A DNA stretch of 64,000 bases. Origin: Tetmemena sp. SeJ-2015 (taxonomy: Eukaryota; Ciliophora; Spirotrichea; Sporadotrichida; Oxytrichidae). The stretch covers positions 1 to 64,000 of the forward strand of contig JAJKFJ010022543.1 in the NCBI GenBank assembly GCA_027382625.1, written 5' to 3'. Below, in pieces: positions 43,356-56,624 of this stretch. Both the position numbers and the translations under genes were made by a program. The notes beneath the pieces were generated by a model. It had not been told where the DNA came from. It was given only the letters and a program-made list of their open reading frames with translations, and did not search any database. How positions within the stretch are numbered: position 1 is the first letter of the stretch; each line of letters starts with the position of its first letter.

Positions 43356-45937
43356 ATGAAAGTGTTGATTGTTAACTGTTTTAAGCTCAGAGCAAGTTTC
43401 GAAAGGTATTTAAAGTACCTCAAAATCTACTTCTTGAAATACGCAGACCCTTTGATAGGAGCCAGTTCTATTGATTTCATAGTGAGAGACAAGTCAGATT
43501 TAAAGGACCTATTGATTGACTACGATGACATGGAGTAAGAAATTAAAAGTCAGTAGCGCATGAGTGGAGCACTCGGCCATCACCAAGAAAATGAGGAAGA
43601 AAAGTCAGAGGAGTTCTTCGATAAAATAGACTTTGTTTTCATAGATGGTGACTCACTTAGCTTTTGTCCGTGGCTTGAGTAATACGACTAAGTCAGACTA
43701 CTCATCAAGAATTGCATTAAGACCAATAAATGTCTCTTTGGCTCTAATATAGTCTTCCAAACTCTTAAATAGAAGTATATATCCTCAGTTAATTAATTGC
43801 TCTAATTTACCTCAAAAGCATTGGGCAATCCAATTTCTAGTACAGCCAAAAAATAAAAGTCATTATTTTAAGATTAATTTTCATTTAAAGAAACTATTTT
43901 AAAACTTGATTATACTATAATAACAACTAGAGAGGAGATCCATCACTCTCTCATATTAAAATTAAGAGCAACTCAAATCTTAGAGAGAGCTAAGCTAGTC
44001 TAAAGACTGCACTTCTTAATAAGTCTCTTCCAATGTTTAATATATCTATTTTTTATTTTAATGTTCAAATTTGAAAGCAATTAAGATGAAGATAAAGCAG
44101 ACTCTAATTAAGATCATCGTATGAAAGTGGTTTTGAACAACTAGACTGGCTGCATTTACAAATTTGAAAGCAACTTTACTCAGCTCATGCTTTTGGGAAA
44201 TGCAGGGCTCATTCACAAAATTAACGATGCAAACAACCAATAGGCCATTTTTATACTCTGTTTTAATTATTTTCTAAGGTCAAGGTCTCTTCATCTATAA
44301 ATTTTGGTGCATAATTAAAAAACAGAGAAATTTTCGAAAGTAGCAATACAGTAGTTATAAAATGTAGTTATCAGGGAGAAAATACACTTCTGCAGGGGAT
44401 AGCAGACAAATTCACAATGAGGAATTCTTTCATTCCTGAATATGCTTGGGTTACTCCTAAATCCATAGCTGAACTATTCCAACTTCGATATAATTTTTAA
44501 ATTTAATAATTTATGCATGAACTTCAGATTCATGCCTTACTTCAGACATAGACAAATTAAATCCTGGCAATATAAAGTCAAAATACCTTAGGAATACTTT
44601 TCAAGCCGTTGCATGAATTTAATAAGGAGCTATAATTACAGAGGCTATTTTAGAATTTTGTGACTTCTAGAATAAACTTAATGCAAGAATAAGGTTAAGT
44701 TCATATAAGGTTGAGGGACACCACTTTCTCCCAAAACTTTTCATAGTCAACCACGTCTTCTCAAACTTTATGAAACTTATTTTAAGCATTTAAATTTAAT
44801 TATGAGTTAGAATCAAATGTCCCGAACTGTAACAAGTCAAGGTGGAGAAATGAATTCCTTCCTCTAGAACAAATCAAGGCAGAAGTTTTATAATAGCACA
44901 GCCTCAGCTACAAACAGTTCTTAAAAGCTAAAAAACGAGGGTTCACAATCTCACTAAGTTATCAACGTGAAGTACTAGACTAACAGCAGTAACTTTGGTA
45001 CCAGAAAACAAAGCCTCGCTTTTGGTCGAACTGGAGAATTCAGCCGACTTAGCATCCCAAATTCAAGTATAGGTGAAGATCCCAATTTAGGTTAGAAGAG
45101 CATTTATTAAGAGCAGGCTATAGTTATTACAGATGACCAGTAATAGAAATCTAGACTTAGAAACCGATTGAGATAGTCATTATAGTTTTTGAGAATTATA
45201 ATTTTGTTCATATTAGGGAGAAATTAACTTCAAGAAAATCTTGAATCAAAATGAGAAAAGCATTGATTTTGGAATTATTACCTAGCCTTCAATCTAGATA
45301 AATTCCTTTTTATATTTTTTTAATTTTTGATAATCCAGAAAGACATAACTTAAAAAGGAACGAATGATATCAGAATAAGAGATAATAGGACTTAACTGGC
45401 ACATTTAAGGTAGAGTATGCAATTGAGCAAAAACTTGTTAATGAGTTCAAACTTAAATGATAACAGCAGATAGTTTGAGAAATCAAGTGCATCGATTTTA
45501 GAACAGAGACCATAGACCTAATTTGGATAAAGCAGGAAATCTTTTAGCGGAGCAACTCATGAAAAGCCCTGGGGCTTCCAATACTATGATAAAAATGCTA
45601 TGGAAAGTAGATACTGATCTTAATTGAATAGTGTATTTTATACTAGAGAAAAAAGAAGCATAAATTATAAAGTAATCAGTGGTTCTCAAATGCTTTATTG
45701 TTTAAATTTATTAACAGTTAAGCTTCAACAAATCAGATTATCCTCTCTCCTGAGAAAGTTAAATGTCGAGTGATACAATAAACAGAGGTTGTCAATCAAA
45801 GAGCTGCTTCTCGTGAAAACGAAGAAGAGGTTGAGATCGGAGAGTTTAACATTTCTATGCCGAAGAGACTTTTAAGCCTTCCTAAGAAAATCAACAAGGT
45901 CAAAATTATATATTAGGTCCCTAAGAAAATCACTTGA
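43356..45937 (+). CDS. uncharacterised protein, possible class-I glutamine-amidotransferase-like N-terminus
   Basis: Starts ATG 43356 (MKVLIVNCFKLRASFERYL). An acidic region follows (HHQENEEEKSEEF), then IDFVFIDGDSLSFCPWL and LLIKNCIKTNKCLFGSNIV, which resemble the beta-alpha pattern of amidotransferase-like proteins; this is a weak inference. Next are an exon near 44.35 kb (VVIKCSYQGENTLLQGIADK; FIPEYAWVTPKSIAEL), a Ser/Asn-rich stretch (FGTRKQSLAFGRTGEFSRL), and a C-terminal part (LSPEKVKCRVIQQTEVVNQ...ISMPKRLLSLPKKIN) ending TGA 45935-45937. Several junctions are unresolved. The 3' end is also present in degenerate form near 53.52 kb. Confidence 0.55.
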
Positions 45938-46029
45938 TCAATTCTTCAATTTAATTTTGATGAGGAATAAAATGTTTAACAATTTTATTATCTTATAAAA
46001 AGAATTTATAATTTATAAAAGAATTATAT

Positions 46030-48096
46030 TCATTAGACCTTATTTAGCAATAAGTTTAAAACATGATCCTCTTTAGTTAAAATGAATCTCGAAGAGTTTT
46101 TAAAATTGGGATCGACATACGATCTAGTAGAAGCCTTATCATCATTTTAACTATCTTGCTAACTTTTAGATTGGTTTGAATTAATATTCAGAGATTCATT
46201 TAGTAATCCCAACTAAAGTTTGTTGCTGATCGGATCAAAATTACCTGGGATTAACTTTGCGGATGTTTTAGCAGCTTGTCTTAAAATAGCTTTGGATATC
46301 TTTCTCTTAATTAAAGCGCAGTATTACAAAGCATCCTCATCTTATGCGTTTTAAAAGCAGCACTCTGCTTATTCCAGGTATCAAAAACTAAAATGTAAAT
46401 TTTTCAAGGTAATTTGAAGCTTAAAAGTTGTACTTTTCGTATTAATGAATATTATCTGTTTTTGTTTCAATAATTAAGAATGCTAGAAATGCATAAACTA
46501 TGCCTAAGTTTACTTGGGCTTTTTCCTCTTTTTTATAGTCAATAGCAAGTCAAATATTTATATATATTTAAATTCAAGTTCCTCAAGATAAGAAGATATA
46601 GAAAGAGTGTCTGCTGACTTATAAATCTAGTAACCTTCAAGCAGATCCATATTTAAGAGAAACTGCTCATCTAAATTCTTTATTTCAAAGTTTTCGCACA
46701 GCTCATAAAAATTCTTAGACTCTATTCCACATAATACCTAGATCAAGAAATACTCATATTTTAGATTAGCTTAAAAAATATCTCTTAATACTTAGTATAT
46801 ACTAGAACTAAATTGAATTAATTTTGAGATCAAGAGTCTTTAAGAAATTTAAAAATGTGTGATTTTTATGATAATCCTAATATAATTATTGACCAATATA
46901 AAATATAATTATTTGTCCTTTCATTTTGTTGTTTTTTTAATTGTTTATTGATTCATATAGTAAATCTTAGTACTGTTGGAGAATAAGCTTTTGCTTTTGC
47001 ATTTAGAAGTCAGCAATTGTGCGTATTTGGGTAAGGATTTAACTCTCTCTTTGATTAATTTTGCTTTCAATGTTATATAGTTATGCAATTGAATCTTCTC
47101 TATTAAACTAAGAAGGATTCTATCTTATCTCTGATAACTAGCTCTGATATGAAGTTACTGATTTACCAAAATTGAGTGCATATTGCATCTAGCTCAGAGG
47201 TGTATAACCCTATCTTTCCAATTAAGCCTTGCTTGGAGTCATTGATTAGGAATGTTCAAATTATAATCCTTCTATTGGTAAGAGGACTTTTAGAGAGAAA
47301 TTTCGTTTAAAATAAATTTTCCTAAAATTCCTTTGATTTTTGTCCATAAAGGGACCATCGCTTTTTTACCTTCAATTTATACTTAAATTGTATGTTATAT
47401 TTCGGATTTCAAAATATTAAGCTTCACCAATTTACGAGGAAAACTAAATTTCTTAGATTTCAGTAAGATAAATTAATTATGACGAATTCTTTTGATTAAT
47501 CCAATTCTAATTCTTAACGAAAATTAATAATGTTTTATTTTTAAAACCCACTCCCAAAATCCTTGATCAAAGAATGACGAATTCTTGGGGCTTGAGCTCA
47601 TTGATTATACTTGAGATTTAAACAACTAACTCTATCGCATCATGAATCTCATAGCTTAATTGTTTAAAGGCTTTTATTATGCCTCTTAGTCTCCAAGAAA
47701 AACTAAATCTTTAAAGTGAAATAAATTAAGAACTTCCTCTTCATGTACTACTACTCCCTTGTCTGAGAAAAAATAATATTTACAGTCAAAGGATTATTCA
47801 CGGAAAAGAGAAAAGAAGTGCTTTTCCATGACATCTGAGGGCTTAATCTCTTGGTAATTGTCAAACAATTTGAACCTCCTCAAAGATTCCTTGTATTTCT
47901 TCTTCTCTTTTTCAATTATATAATTCATTCCAAATTTTTATTTAATTTCAGTTACTTGGTCGCTAAGTTTTTTAAGCTCTTTCCCTATAAATGACCCAAG
48001 CACAGAATTTATCGATTTGGAAGATTTCTCATTTACGTTTTCCTCATTTTATCCTCCTCTCCTTAGGCTTCTTGAGCTTCTGTAATCTTAGGGCAT
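46030..48096 (-). CDS. coiled-coil protein, paralog copy 1
   Basis: The frame runs from about ATG 48096 (MPQDYRSSRSLRRGGQN; it stays open further upstream) to TGA 46030. Segments: GSFIGKELKKLSDQVTEIKQ, KYKESLRRFKLFDNYQEIK, IRTIADFQMQKQKLILQQYQ, EYFLIQVLCGIESKNFYELC, DEQFLLNMDLLEGYQIYKS, a conserved block near 46.3 kb (QYCALIKRKISKAILRQAA) and DKASTRSYVDPNFKN. At least two interruptions lie between 47.3 and 46.8 kb. The whole unit is repeated in diverged form at 53638-61890. Gene function is unknown. Confidence 0.6.
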
Positions 48097-48511
48097 CAAA
48101 TATTTTTCTTCGCTGTTATCTCTACTGACAAATTAACTAAAATTTGCAGTTTTCGATCTCGAATTATTTACAGATTTAATTTTTATTTACAATAGAGTGG
48201 GAATAAAACTGTATTATTGCACGAAATAATTTAATTAAGATATAGTTTGTTGGTATTTAAATTCTGATTTGAAGCTTTCCCACTTTATCTATCAAATGTA
48301 AAATTACTTTATTCTTCATAAATTTCTGAAGTAAATTTCATCTCAAAATAAAGAGATAACTACTTCTCTATTTAAAATATATGATAACACACATTTTCTG
48401 ATAATAAATAAGAGAAGAACTCTCCCAGAAATATTTTTTCATTGGTTTAATTTTCTTAAATTTAATGCTATATCAAACAATCATTTAAATCTTTACAGAG
48501 TATAAAACTAT
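48097..48511. other. AT-rich region, possible 5' extension of copy 1
   Basis: The copy-1 frame remains open upstream to about 48190 (SRSKTANFSQF), matching ATNFSQLL of copy 2, so the true start is probably in this stretch. Beyond that nothing is recognised. Confidence 0.4.
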
Positions 48512-48856
48512 TCAATTAAAGTTTATTCTATTTTTATAAAACTTCAAGCTATATTAAAATAGATTTAGGAGGCTGTAGAAGTGTTTACATTGACTGCAAG
48601 TTTTCCTGATTTTAATTTGCTTGATGGTTTTTATATTGCCTTAACTTTGAATCAAAGTTTTATTTCATTTTCTAACTCAACTTCCCAACAGAAATATTAT
48701 TATATTGCTAAAATAGATGGTAATATCTTTAATATTAGAGCTCCTCCTTTGGATTTCAGCATGCTGAATTTTGCCTTCTGAGTCAGTTGAGCTCGAAGAC
48801 ATGCTTAAGATTGGCTCATTTATATTCTAGTCTTCTTAATTTTGTTCGTCCTTCAT
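48512..48856 (-). CDS. small protein, about 83 aa, with an IES
   Basis: Starts ATG 48856 (MKDEQNQEDQNINEPILSM), Ser-rich, then KIQHAEIQRRSSNIKDITI. In the raw sequence the frame ends at an in-frame TGA. Removing the 93-bp segment between two GATGGT repeats gives KQIKIRKTCSQCKHFYSLL and a stop at TGA 48512. The resulting C-terminus has a CxxC pair. Unknown function. Confidence 0.5.
48629..48721 (-). other. 93-bp IES with GATGGT pointer
   Basis: GATGGT occurs at 48623-48628 and 48716-48721. The segment contains in-frame TGA codons on the minus strand; excision is frame-neutral (93 = 3 x 31) and removes them. The ends are not GT-AG. Confidence 0.55.
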
Positions 48857-48964
48857 AAAATCGATGAATTATAGATAAATGTATAGTTTTATGGATGGGT
48901 GAAATTGTCAAAAAGCTTGATTTTATTCTTTTCATTGCATCACCAACTGCAATATTTATTAAAA

Positions 48965-49207
48965 TCATTCCTTATTTAAGTATAAATATAATTATAATTA
49001 TATTTATCGTGTCCACTTCATTAATGCTTGCTCCTTTTCCCATTCTCCTCGTTTCTTTTTTCTTTCTGATAACCTCTTTCTTAACAATGTGCTATACTTG
49101 CTTTCCAATCTTTGAAAAAAGGGATTCCACATTTTATGGGCTTTTAAGCAATTCTTAAAAATGCAATATTGATGTTTTCCTCTTTCCATCTTTTGCAGTT
49201 TTTGCAA
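48965..49207 (-). CDS. possible small basic helical protein
   Basis: 80 codons from ATG 49207 to TGA 48965, with FKNCLKAHKMWNPFFQRLES and KRLSERKKKRGEWEKEQAL. The opposite strand over the same bases encodes a hydrophobic frame, which is expected as the complement of a Lys/Glu-rich helix. Support is composition only. Confidence 0.35.
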
Positions 49208-49269
49208 AAGCAGAATCTTTATCTACTTTCTAAAAACATACACTTTTCAAGTATGATTAAATATGTGTA

Positions 49270-52200
49270 TCATATTTAAAATTATGAGAGAGTGTAGAAT
49301 AAGTTCTAGTTGTAGCTCTGAGCGAGCTCTAAAAATTCTTACAGCTGCAATAAGCCATCTGAAACTTCCTACTTAAATTAAAGGATCTTGTCCACATAAA
49401 ACTTTGCAAGTCTCATGTTATAAGAAGTCTTCAGATCGTTGTCAGTCAGCTACTCATCAATGAATTTATCTACGAAGTTCTAAACTTTATACAAATCAGC
49501 TTCATCTTCCTGTGTCACTATAAATAAATATTTCAATGCTTTAAAAAATGGTATATTTGATAAATGATTAATAGGGATGTATCTTAGAGCAAATTTATGG
49601 CTTCCCTTAAATTATCTCTCTCTGAGAAAATCATTTGCAGATCATTAAAGCTCAATCCTTGTGGAGACTACGAGAGAATGAATATTATGTCTTAACCATA
49701 GTTGAATTCTCTATTCACTACTTAAATGGCAGAAACAATATTCACTAGCAAAGTATCGTCTGAATCTTAGATCGCCTTGCTATTCAAAATAGCTTAGTAA
49801 ACTTGGGATATCGAAGAGTGGTGAAGTTAGGAAGCAGCCAAACAAATTGAAAGAGGCTCAGTGATTATATCAAAATAAAAAAGAAGTAAATTAATAAGTA
49901 TTTTTGTTAAAGATCTCTCTATATTGCCTATTTTTAATAAAATAAATTTTAATTGTATTTTTAAATTTAAAGAATCAGAAACTTAATTTAAGGATAGGGA
50001 AAATAAAGGATGTTTTTCAAAGAATGATCTAAGACAGTTTTCTCTCTTTCCTTTGTGATCCTTGAAAGAAAAATAAAAGTGCAGTTGTTTGGACATATGT
50101 CTAATTGACTTAGCTTCGATGTTTATTAGGTTCCTAGTAAGTCACAAGCACGATAAAAATTTGACTACTCTTTTGTAACTTCTATTAAAGCCTTAATAGA
50201 GGCAGCCTTTTAAAACTAAACCTAGATAAATGGCTTTTAATTCTAGCATTTTAAATCAAGGTTTATTCATTTGCTTCGTCTGAAGGGATCTTATTTTTGA
50301 AAAGGTGATAAGCCTTGTTTGGTGAGAGTCTTTTGAGATTTTTAACCACAAATCTTTCTAACTTATCGACATAAATGGAAGTAGTAAATAGAATCTGAAG
50401 CTTATCTCTTTCGCACACAAGGCTATTGAAAATCTTTATTAGCTAGTTTGCATCTTTTGAAACTACCTATTCAACATTATCAAATACCAACAACACTTTA
50501 GAATGATTAGGAGCATACTCTTGAATCTTATATAGCAGTTATTTATGAGCAGAGCCTTTTTCAAGTTGCTATCTCTAAAACTAGAATTTTCCAAAATTCA
50601 TGTCAATCTTTTGAATAAGTTAAGTGATTAAATCGGTTGCTAATTCGAGACCCGAACAGTTCAGATAAACAATGCCTCCGTCATACACATTTCTTTGCGC
50701 TAAGTAGTTTATGACTTTGGCAATGATTGCAGACTTCCCTGCTCCTGAGTAGCCGAATACCTCTATTATTCTAGCTCGATCAAAGCACAATTTTTAAAGA
50801 ATTTCGTAAGTTTCTAGGTCTCTAGGTACCCACTGACTAACGTTTGATGGTAAAATTAGTAATTAAGGAGGCTAGTTTAAGCTAAAACATTAAAAATAGG
50901 TTTTCGAATTTCATTTTTCCTGAGGGAATTTCTGTTAGCATGCTATAAGTTTCATTACACGAATGACCTTCCTCTGTGAGCAGTTGAAATATATCCGCTT
51001 CTCTTTTATTAAAGGTCTTTTCAACCAAGAGCTTAGCATTTTCAAAAGCTTGGCAAATTGAAAGTCTTGATTTAATAGGTAATGATTTTTCAGGAAATTA
51101 AAAATTAATCTATGGACAAAGAATTACTAAAAAGCTTGACTTTCATAGCCTAGACATGTGGTCAAACTATTTGCCAAGATTCCTCTGGATATTAATTATT
51201 TTTAATCTCTTTATAAGAAGGCTTTTAGATATAGAGTGCCTTAATTTAAGCTCCTCAAATCTCTCTGTCATACTTGTTGATAAGAGCATACACTTTTTTA
51301 ATAGGATCTTTATTGGGTACCCAACCTTCTGCAATTTATAAGGCAATAAGGAGCCTATTATTTTGAGAGTATTAGGGTTCCAAATTTTAATTTCATATGC
51401 AAAAATAGCCTTGATTTGAATACGTAAATGTAGAAAGCTCGAGAAAATTCAAATTAAATTGGTTTTAAAATACTGATGCAGCTGAATCGAGTACTTCTTA
51501 ACTTTTATAAATTTAAAAGAAAATAACATAAATTCAGATATATTTTGCAAATTTTATCATCCAAATTTAATAATAACTCTATTCGATACACACAACATGC
51601 CCAGCCCCAGCTTTTTTGAATACTTTAAAACTAGATATAGTTGGATTTTAATTAAAATTTGTGATTAATTAAAATAATAATGGAGAGATGCAAACTTCGT
51701 GTCAGTTAAAATCGCAGATTTAACCCTGATCTGCAGCTTGTTCTATCCCTTTTTGAAAATTAATATGGATTTCTACTTTAATCATCTTCGTAGAATATCT
51801 CAGGAGTGAGATATGATCTGCGCTATCCTCTTCATCGTAATATTCATCTTCATTGCAACTTGTGTCGCTTATAACTCTTGACTGAGCGTTCCCACACAAA
51901 AGTTACAAGGATAAAAAGTTCTTAGAATTTCATGCTGAATCGAATGGTGTAATAATTATTTAAATTGGACACACTTCAAATGCAACTAATTTATTCCATT
52001 TTAATTTAATATCTAATTTAATACTCTTTTTTATTAAATTCTCAGCTATATTTAATTTAAGGACATTTTAAAAACTTCTCCAATCATTTGAGAATGACAG
52101 GATGCCACAACTACAAATTTAAGATTTTGACTTGTACATAGAAAGAATTCTGCTTAGTTCAGATTTAAAAAGTAACTCAGCTAATCCCACTGTTCTACTC

Positions 52201-53365
52201 TCAAAGATCAAGAAATCTCCTTAGCCTTAAATTTGTTTTTAATATGGAATTCCAAAAACTTTCTTGACTGCAGTTGGTTCGTTCTAAAATCCATGACAAG
52301 AAAAGTGAAGACCAATGGGCTACTATCTTAGAATATCAATTAGGTTTTAGATTGTGGCAACTTGGTACTTGTATTTGATTTAAAGTTCGTATTGTTCTAG
52401 AGCTTGTACTATTTATTCGAATTCATTTTAGAAACCTATCTCACCCATAACATCCTCTTTTAATTACCCATTGATTTCCATTACTAAAGGAGATGCGAAT
52501 AGAAATGCGAAGTGTAACTAGTTCTAGCGCTGTCTCTCCTTTAAAATATAACTGAGTTCAACTTATGCTATAAATCTGATTTAGATACCTTCTCTCTTTT
52601 GAGTGTAGGGCTGCTTAATTCTAATTCAGTGAACTACCTGGTAAATCCATTTCCGTTATTTATGGAGAGTAGATTATTCTATCTCTGAATGCCTCCTCTT
52701 TTTGTGCTTTGTCTATTGAAATTTCTTACTTAAGTCGCTATCTGCTCAACCTAAGCATATAAACTAAAAATTTTAAACATCAATAGGAGAATTTCTATTC
52801 TTAGCAATGTTCTTTTACAGAGCAAATAAATCTAAGTGAAAAATATGATCACCTTAATGTGAACCATGCTTGTTGAAATCTAAAAACTAAATAGGCGAAA
52901 GCATTTGCTCTTCTGCATCAAACTCGATTTCTATATTTGGAGTCTACTTATATCATAATAAGTATAAATGAAATGACATATTTTAATGTAGAGCCTTCAG
53001 GTTTTTATAATCCTCAAAGCCCTCCTCTCTATGATTAAAGCTGTTTTCGAAAAGATATAAATATATTTAAGGCATACAAATAAATATGTAAGATTCTAAA
53101 GTTGTCCCTATTCTTGAGTTCCTTCAGAGAGAGGCAGGACAAGCCTGAATTTTTATTTATCAATCACAAGCCTGGCATCAGGATTCTTGGCCAGTTTTTC
53201 TTTGAGATCTTAGTAGTTGCTGATATCTCCAACTGACCTTGCAGATAAAATAGTTGGTAAAACTAATTACAATAGTTTTATCTATAGAATATAATATAAC
53301 CTATTTATGGCTTCTACTGCTTCTTTGGGTTATTTATCTCTTAGGGTACTGCAAATCAATCCCAT
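49270..53365 (-). CDS. CHAT protease-like / NB-ARC STAND ATPase
   Basis: Starts ATG 53365 (MGLICSTLRDKQPKEAVEA). After NIEIEFDAEEQMLSPIQFLD comes a CHAT (caspase-like) domain: FLFASPLVMEING, IGLHFSCHGF with the catalytic His, GDFLIFE, and FVVVASCHSQMIGEVF with the catalytic Cys. CHAT-end helices follow (SICQAFENAKLLVEK...EEGHSCNE). Next is an NB-ARC NTPase: PSNVSQWVPRDLETYEIL, P-loop EVFGYSGAGKSAIIAKVINY, KVLLVFDNVEQVV (Walker B) and LQILFTTSIYVDK. The C-terminal part is helical (PLSICLAASQL...YQAILNSK; SYNMRLAKFYVDKIL), as in winged-helix plus TPR-like repeats. Stop TGA 49270. Such STAND proteins are self-activating signalling ATPases, often in defence or cell death. Several introns or IESs are not placed. 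Confidence 0.75.
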
Positions 53366-54386
53366 CAAATAGCAAATATATACCAGAATATATTTTATTT
53401 CAATTTCACAATACCAACAACAATATTTAATCAGGAAGCAAGGTCACAAACTCTTTATGAGAGTAAGATAAAGTATAAGACAGTTTTATATTTTTTATTG
53501 TTTGAAATATATAAGTAAAATCAAGAAGGTAAAAATTATGGGTCCATAAGAAAATCACTTTATAAATTTTCAACATTGAATTTATACATTTACTCATATT
53601 TATTTTAAGAGTATTAAATTATAATTTGCTTAATTATTCATTAGATTTTGTTTAACAAAAGGTTGAAAACTTTATCCTCTTTTATTAAAATGAACCTAGA
53701 TGTGTTTTTGAATTTTTGATCAACATAAGATCTGGTAGATGTGATGTCATCATTTTAAGTATCTAGTCTATTTTGAGCTTGCTGAGAATTTATCTTTGGC
53801 AAGCCCAATTAATGCTTACCACAAAGGGGGTCCAGATTATCTTAGTGAGATTTTTTCGCAGCTTTGGTAGCTTGTCTTAAAATAGCTTTGGATATCTTTC
53901 TCTTAATTAAAGCGCAGTATTACAAAGCATCCTCATCTTATGCGTTTTAAAAGCAGCACTCAGCTTAATCCAGGTATTTAAGAAATATGCAAATTATATT
54001 ATTAAAGTAATTTGAAGCTAAAAGACTGTGCTTCTCGTATTAACGAATATTATCTGCTTTAGCTTCGATAGTTAAGAAAGCAAGCAAGGTATAAACTATA
54101 CCCAAGATGGCTTCAGCTTTTTCTTAATTTTTATACTCACTAGCAAGCCAATAAATGAATTAATTAATTATTAATTTATAAGCTCTTCAAGATAGGAAGT
54201 TATTGAGAGAGTGTTAGAGGATTTATAAATTAGGTACCCTTCAAGCAGTTCCATATTTAAAAGAAATTACTCATCTAAAATCTTTACTTCAAAAGTTTCA
54301 CACAACTCATTAAAATTGCTAGACTCTATTCCGCACAATACCTATATCAAGAAATACTCATATCATTATAATCAAAGGAAGATTTT

Positions 54387-54409
54387 AAACCCCAAAACCC
54401 CAAAACCCC
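54387..54409 (+). repeat. C4A4 telomere-like repeat, left end
   Basis: AAA followed by three CCCC blocks separated by AAAA: the hypotrich telomere repeat, used in TBE elements as the outer part of the terminal inverted repeat. Confidence 0.85.
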
Positions 54410-54599
54410 AGTTACCCAAGGTGAGAGATAGAGTTAGAGGATGAGAAATGTGCAGATTTAATTGCACGTGAAAAGGCTCAATAGAGTCGTTAGACTTGAC
54501 CCCTATATCGAAGTCAGATCTGAAAAATGGCGAGGTCCATTCGGAAGAAACCAGTGATCCCACCGTTATCTCTCATATGATCTCTCTGCTTTCTCGCCC

Positions 54600-56560
54600 T
54601 TCATAATCGCCTATAGCTGCTCAGCTCTTTGCTTCTATCCTCTGGTCACTCATTTACTGAGATGACAGGATTACATCCTGATGCGAAGAAGTTGATGCAT
54701 GCCGAGAGCGTCCTTGCATCCTCATTTGTGAGTTAGTGATATCCATGTTTGGCTACCCTCCCCTTATATTATTAACTTATATAATTTAAATGTCTAAATC
54801 AAACGGGGAGACAAGAAGGCAGAGAGAGATAGATAAGAGATGCGAGCTGGTCTTCATCTTTAGGACCCAACCCATTCAGACCTGTAGTTCTCGAGGATAT
54901 AGGAGATGCAAAATCTAAGCAACTCCTTAGAAGGCTTCTCTATTCTCTTCCGTCTCATATCTCCTCACACTCCATGAGAGCCGCCGCTTTCTCAAGAGCA
55001 AGAAGCGCACTCCTCCACTCGCAGAGGACTATGGCCAGTCTCCTCAGCTTATCTGCTCCTCAAGACAGCATGCGCGACACCTCTCTCACAAGTCTCCGGC
55101 TCTCACTTCGTTGACATGGCCTTGCGGATCTCGCCAGACTTGCAGAATGTCTCCCTCCTCACAACTCCGAGCCGCTATCAATCTCAGTGCTGTATGAAGT
55201 GATTCCTCGGCAGACATTCCTCCATCTTCGAGCACCTCCGGCTCGCCAAGCGCGTGATTGGGTAACACCATGGCGCGGCACTTCTCCTAGGCCCTCCTTC
55301 TAACGGCGGTTGGTTAGTCCGGCTAGCTTTTTTCCCTCATCTCCCCGGACTAGCTCCAGTGACCCGGGTTTAGGCGAGCCTGCCAATCACAGCTTTGAGA
55401 GATCCCTACCTTTGAGATGAGCTTGAGGACTTATTCTCAGCGGAGACTTGCTGAAGAAATCATCCTAGCCATTCACTATATAGAGGATATTCCCAAGGAT
55501 GCTCTCGATACTCAAGCTCTCTCCTTAGAAGAGAAAGTAAGTGTCAAGAACATCATCTCCTCGACTCATCTCGAATTGTAAGCTTTTGCTCTACCGCCAT
55601 GAGTTACACAACTCTACCAGCTCAACTAAGAGACCTATGCTGGGATTCCCAAGCTTTGCGGCTGTTGTATCTCCTCTCCTCAAGCGGGCTACGCCGCAAA
55701 TGAATGATGAGGATTCTCCTAGCCTCTCCACTCGACTCAGCCCGTCTCTGCTTCTGGTGCGCGATGAGTTCATTAGCTTTTCCAGAGGGCTTTTCGGGAA
55801 TACGGGATATGTACGTGGCTCACGCCGAAGCGGCCACCCAACTTCGAGACATCAGCGTTAGTTAAGCTGTTGCTGAAGCTCAAGGCCTCTCAGGGCTCAA
55901 TCGCTGCTCCTTGGCTCCATCCTTACCAAATGGTCCAGGCAGTTCGCGAAAGTATTAAGAGTCCTCCAGACTGGATGTGGAGGGGAGGGTAGCTGCGCAT
56001 CTTCCTTGTGCACTGCCAGAGCCATCCCCTAGAGGGAGGGAGCTGTATGGCCGCCAAATGTCCAGACAGGCTGTCACCTTGCCCAACATCCCCGCGTTGC
56101 CTATGACTCTGGCAGTTGAGAGCCAGATCAAGGCCATCTCTCTCTCCTCGAAAAGTCACTCCTAATCAAGCAGGGTTGATCAAAGCCTCACCTTGTCATG
56201 ACGATTCTATTCATCCCCCGTCCGACTCCAGTCATCGACATCCTCGCCATCGACGAGTAAACCCGTCCATGTGGGAAGCTAAGCGCATGGATGTGGTGCG
56301 GGGCATATCAGACGACTCCTTGGCCCAGTGGCATCAAACTCCCCGCTGGTCCCCTCCGGGGTTTTGGAATGAGAGTGTTAGGGCATTTGAACTTAGCCCA
56401 TTCGGCGGTAAATCAGAGTCGATGACCATGACTAGAGGGTTCGATCTCACCTGTTTGCTTCGGCGGGATGTATGGCGTCGCCCCGCTGGTGTGAATGAAA
56501 TCTTGAGTTGAGACAGATGGGAATCCATTTCTTCGGCTCCATCTTTGTGTGATTGAAGCA
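54600..56560. other. GC-rich transposon arm without an intact gene
   Basis: All six frames are broken by TGA. The longest minus-strand piece (55086-55271) reads EDGGMSAEESLHTALRLIAA and EEGDILQVWRDPQGHVNEV, which looks like genuine coding sequence. The longest plus-strand pieces (55541-55861, 56116-56511) overlap frames on the other strand and may be shadows. In TBE elements a third, larger protein is encoded; this may be its remains. Confidence 0.4.
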
Positions 56561-56624
56561 TCCGAAATAAAATTAATAAGTTACCGGCTAGTTAGTTTAA
56601 TTAAGGGATTAAAAATTAATACGT

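Noticed and set aside
48895..49158. Plus-strand multi-pass membrane protein
   Set aside because: Its hydrophobicity mirrors a Lys/Glu-rich frame on the minus strand; neither is strongly supported, but the minus strand is preferred.
54387..54409. C4A4 repeat as a real chromosome end or an assembly junction of a somatic telomere
   Set aside because: It is internal, short, matched by an inverted copy 5.6 kb away, and encloses transposon genes, which fits a telomere-bearing element better.
55541..56511. Plus-strand frames of over 100 codons in the GC-rich arm
   Set aside because: Several mutually overlapping frames on both strands are open here because GC-rich DNA has few stops; none shows a recognisable motif.
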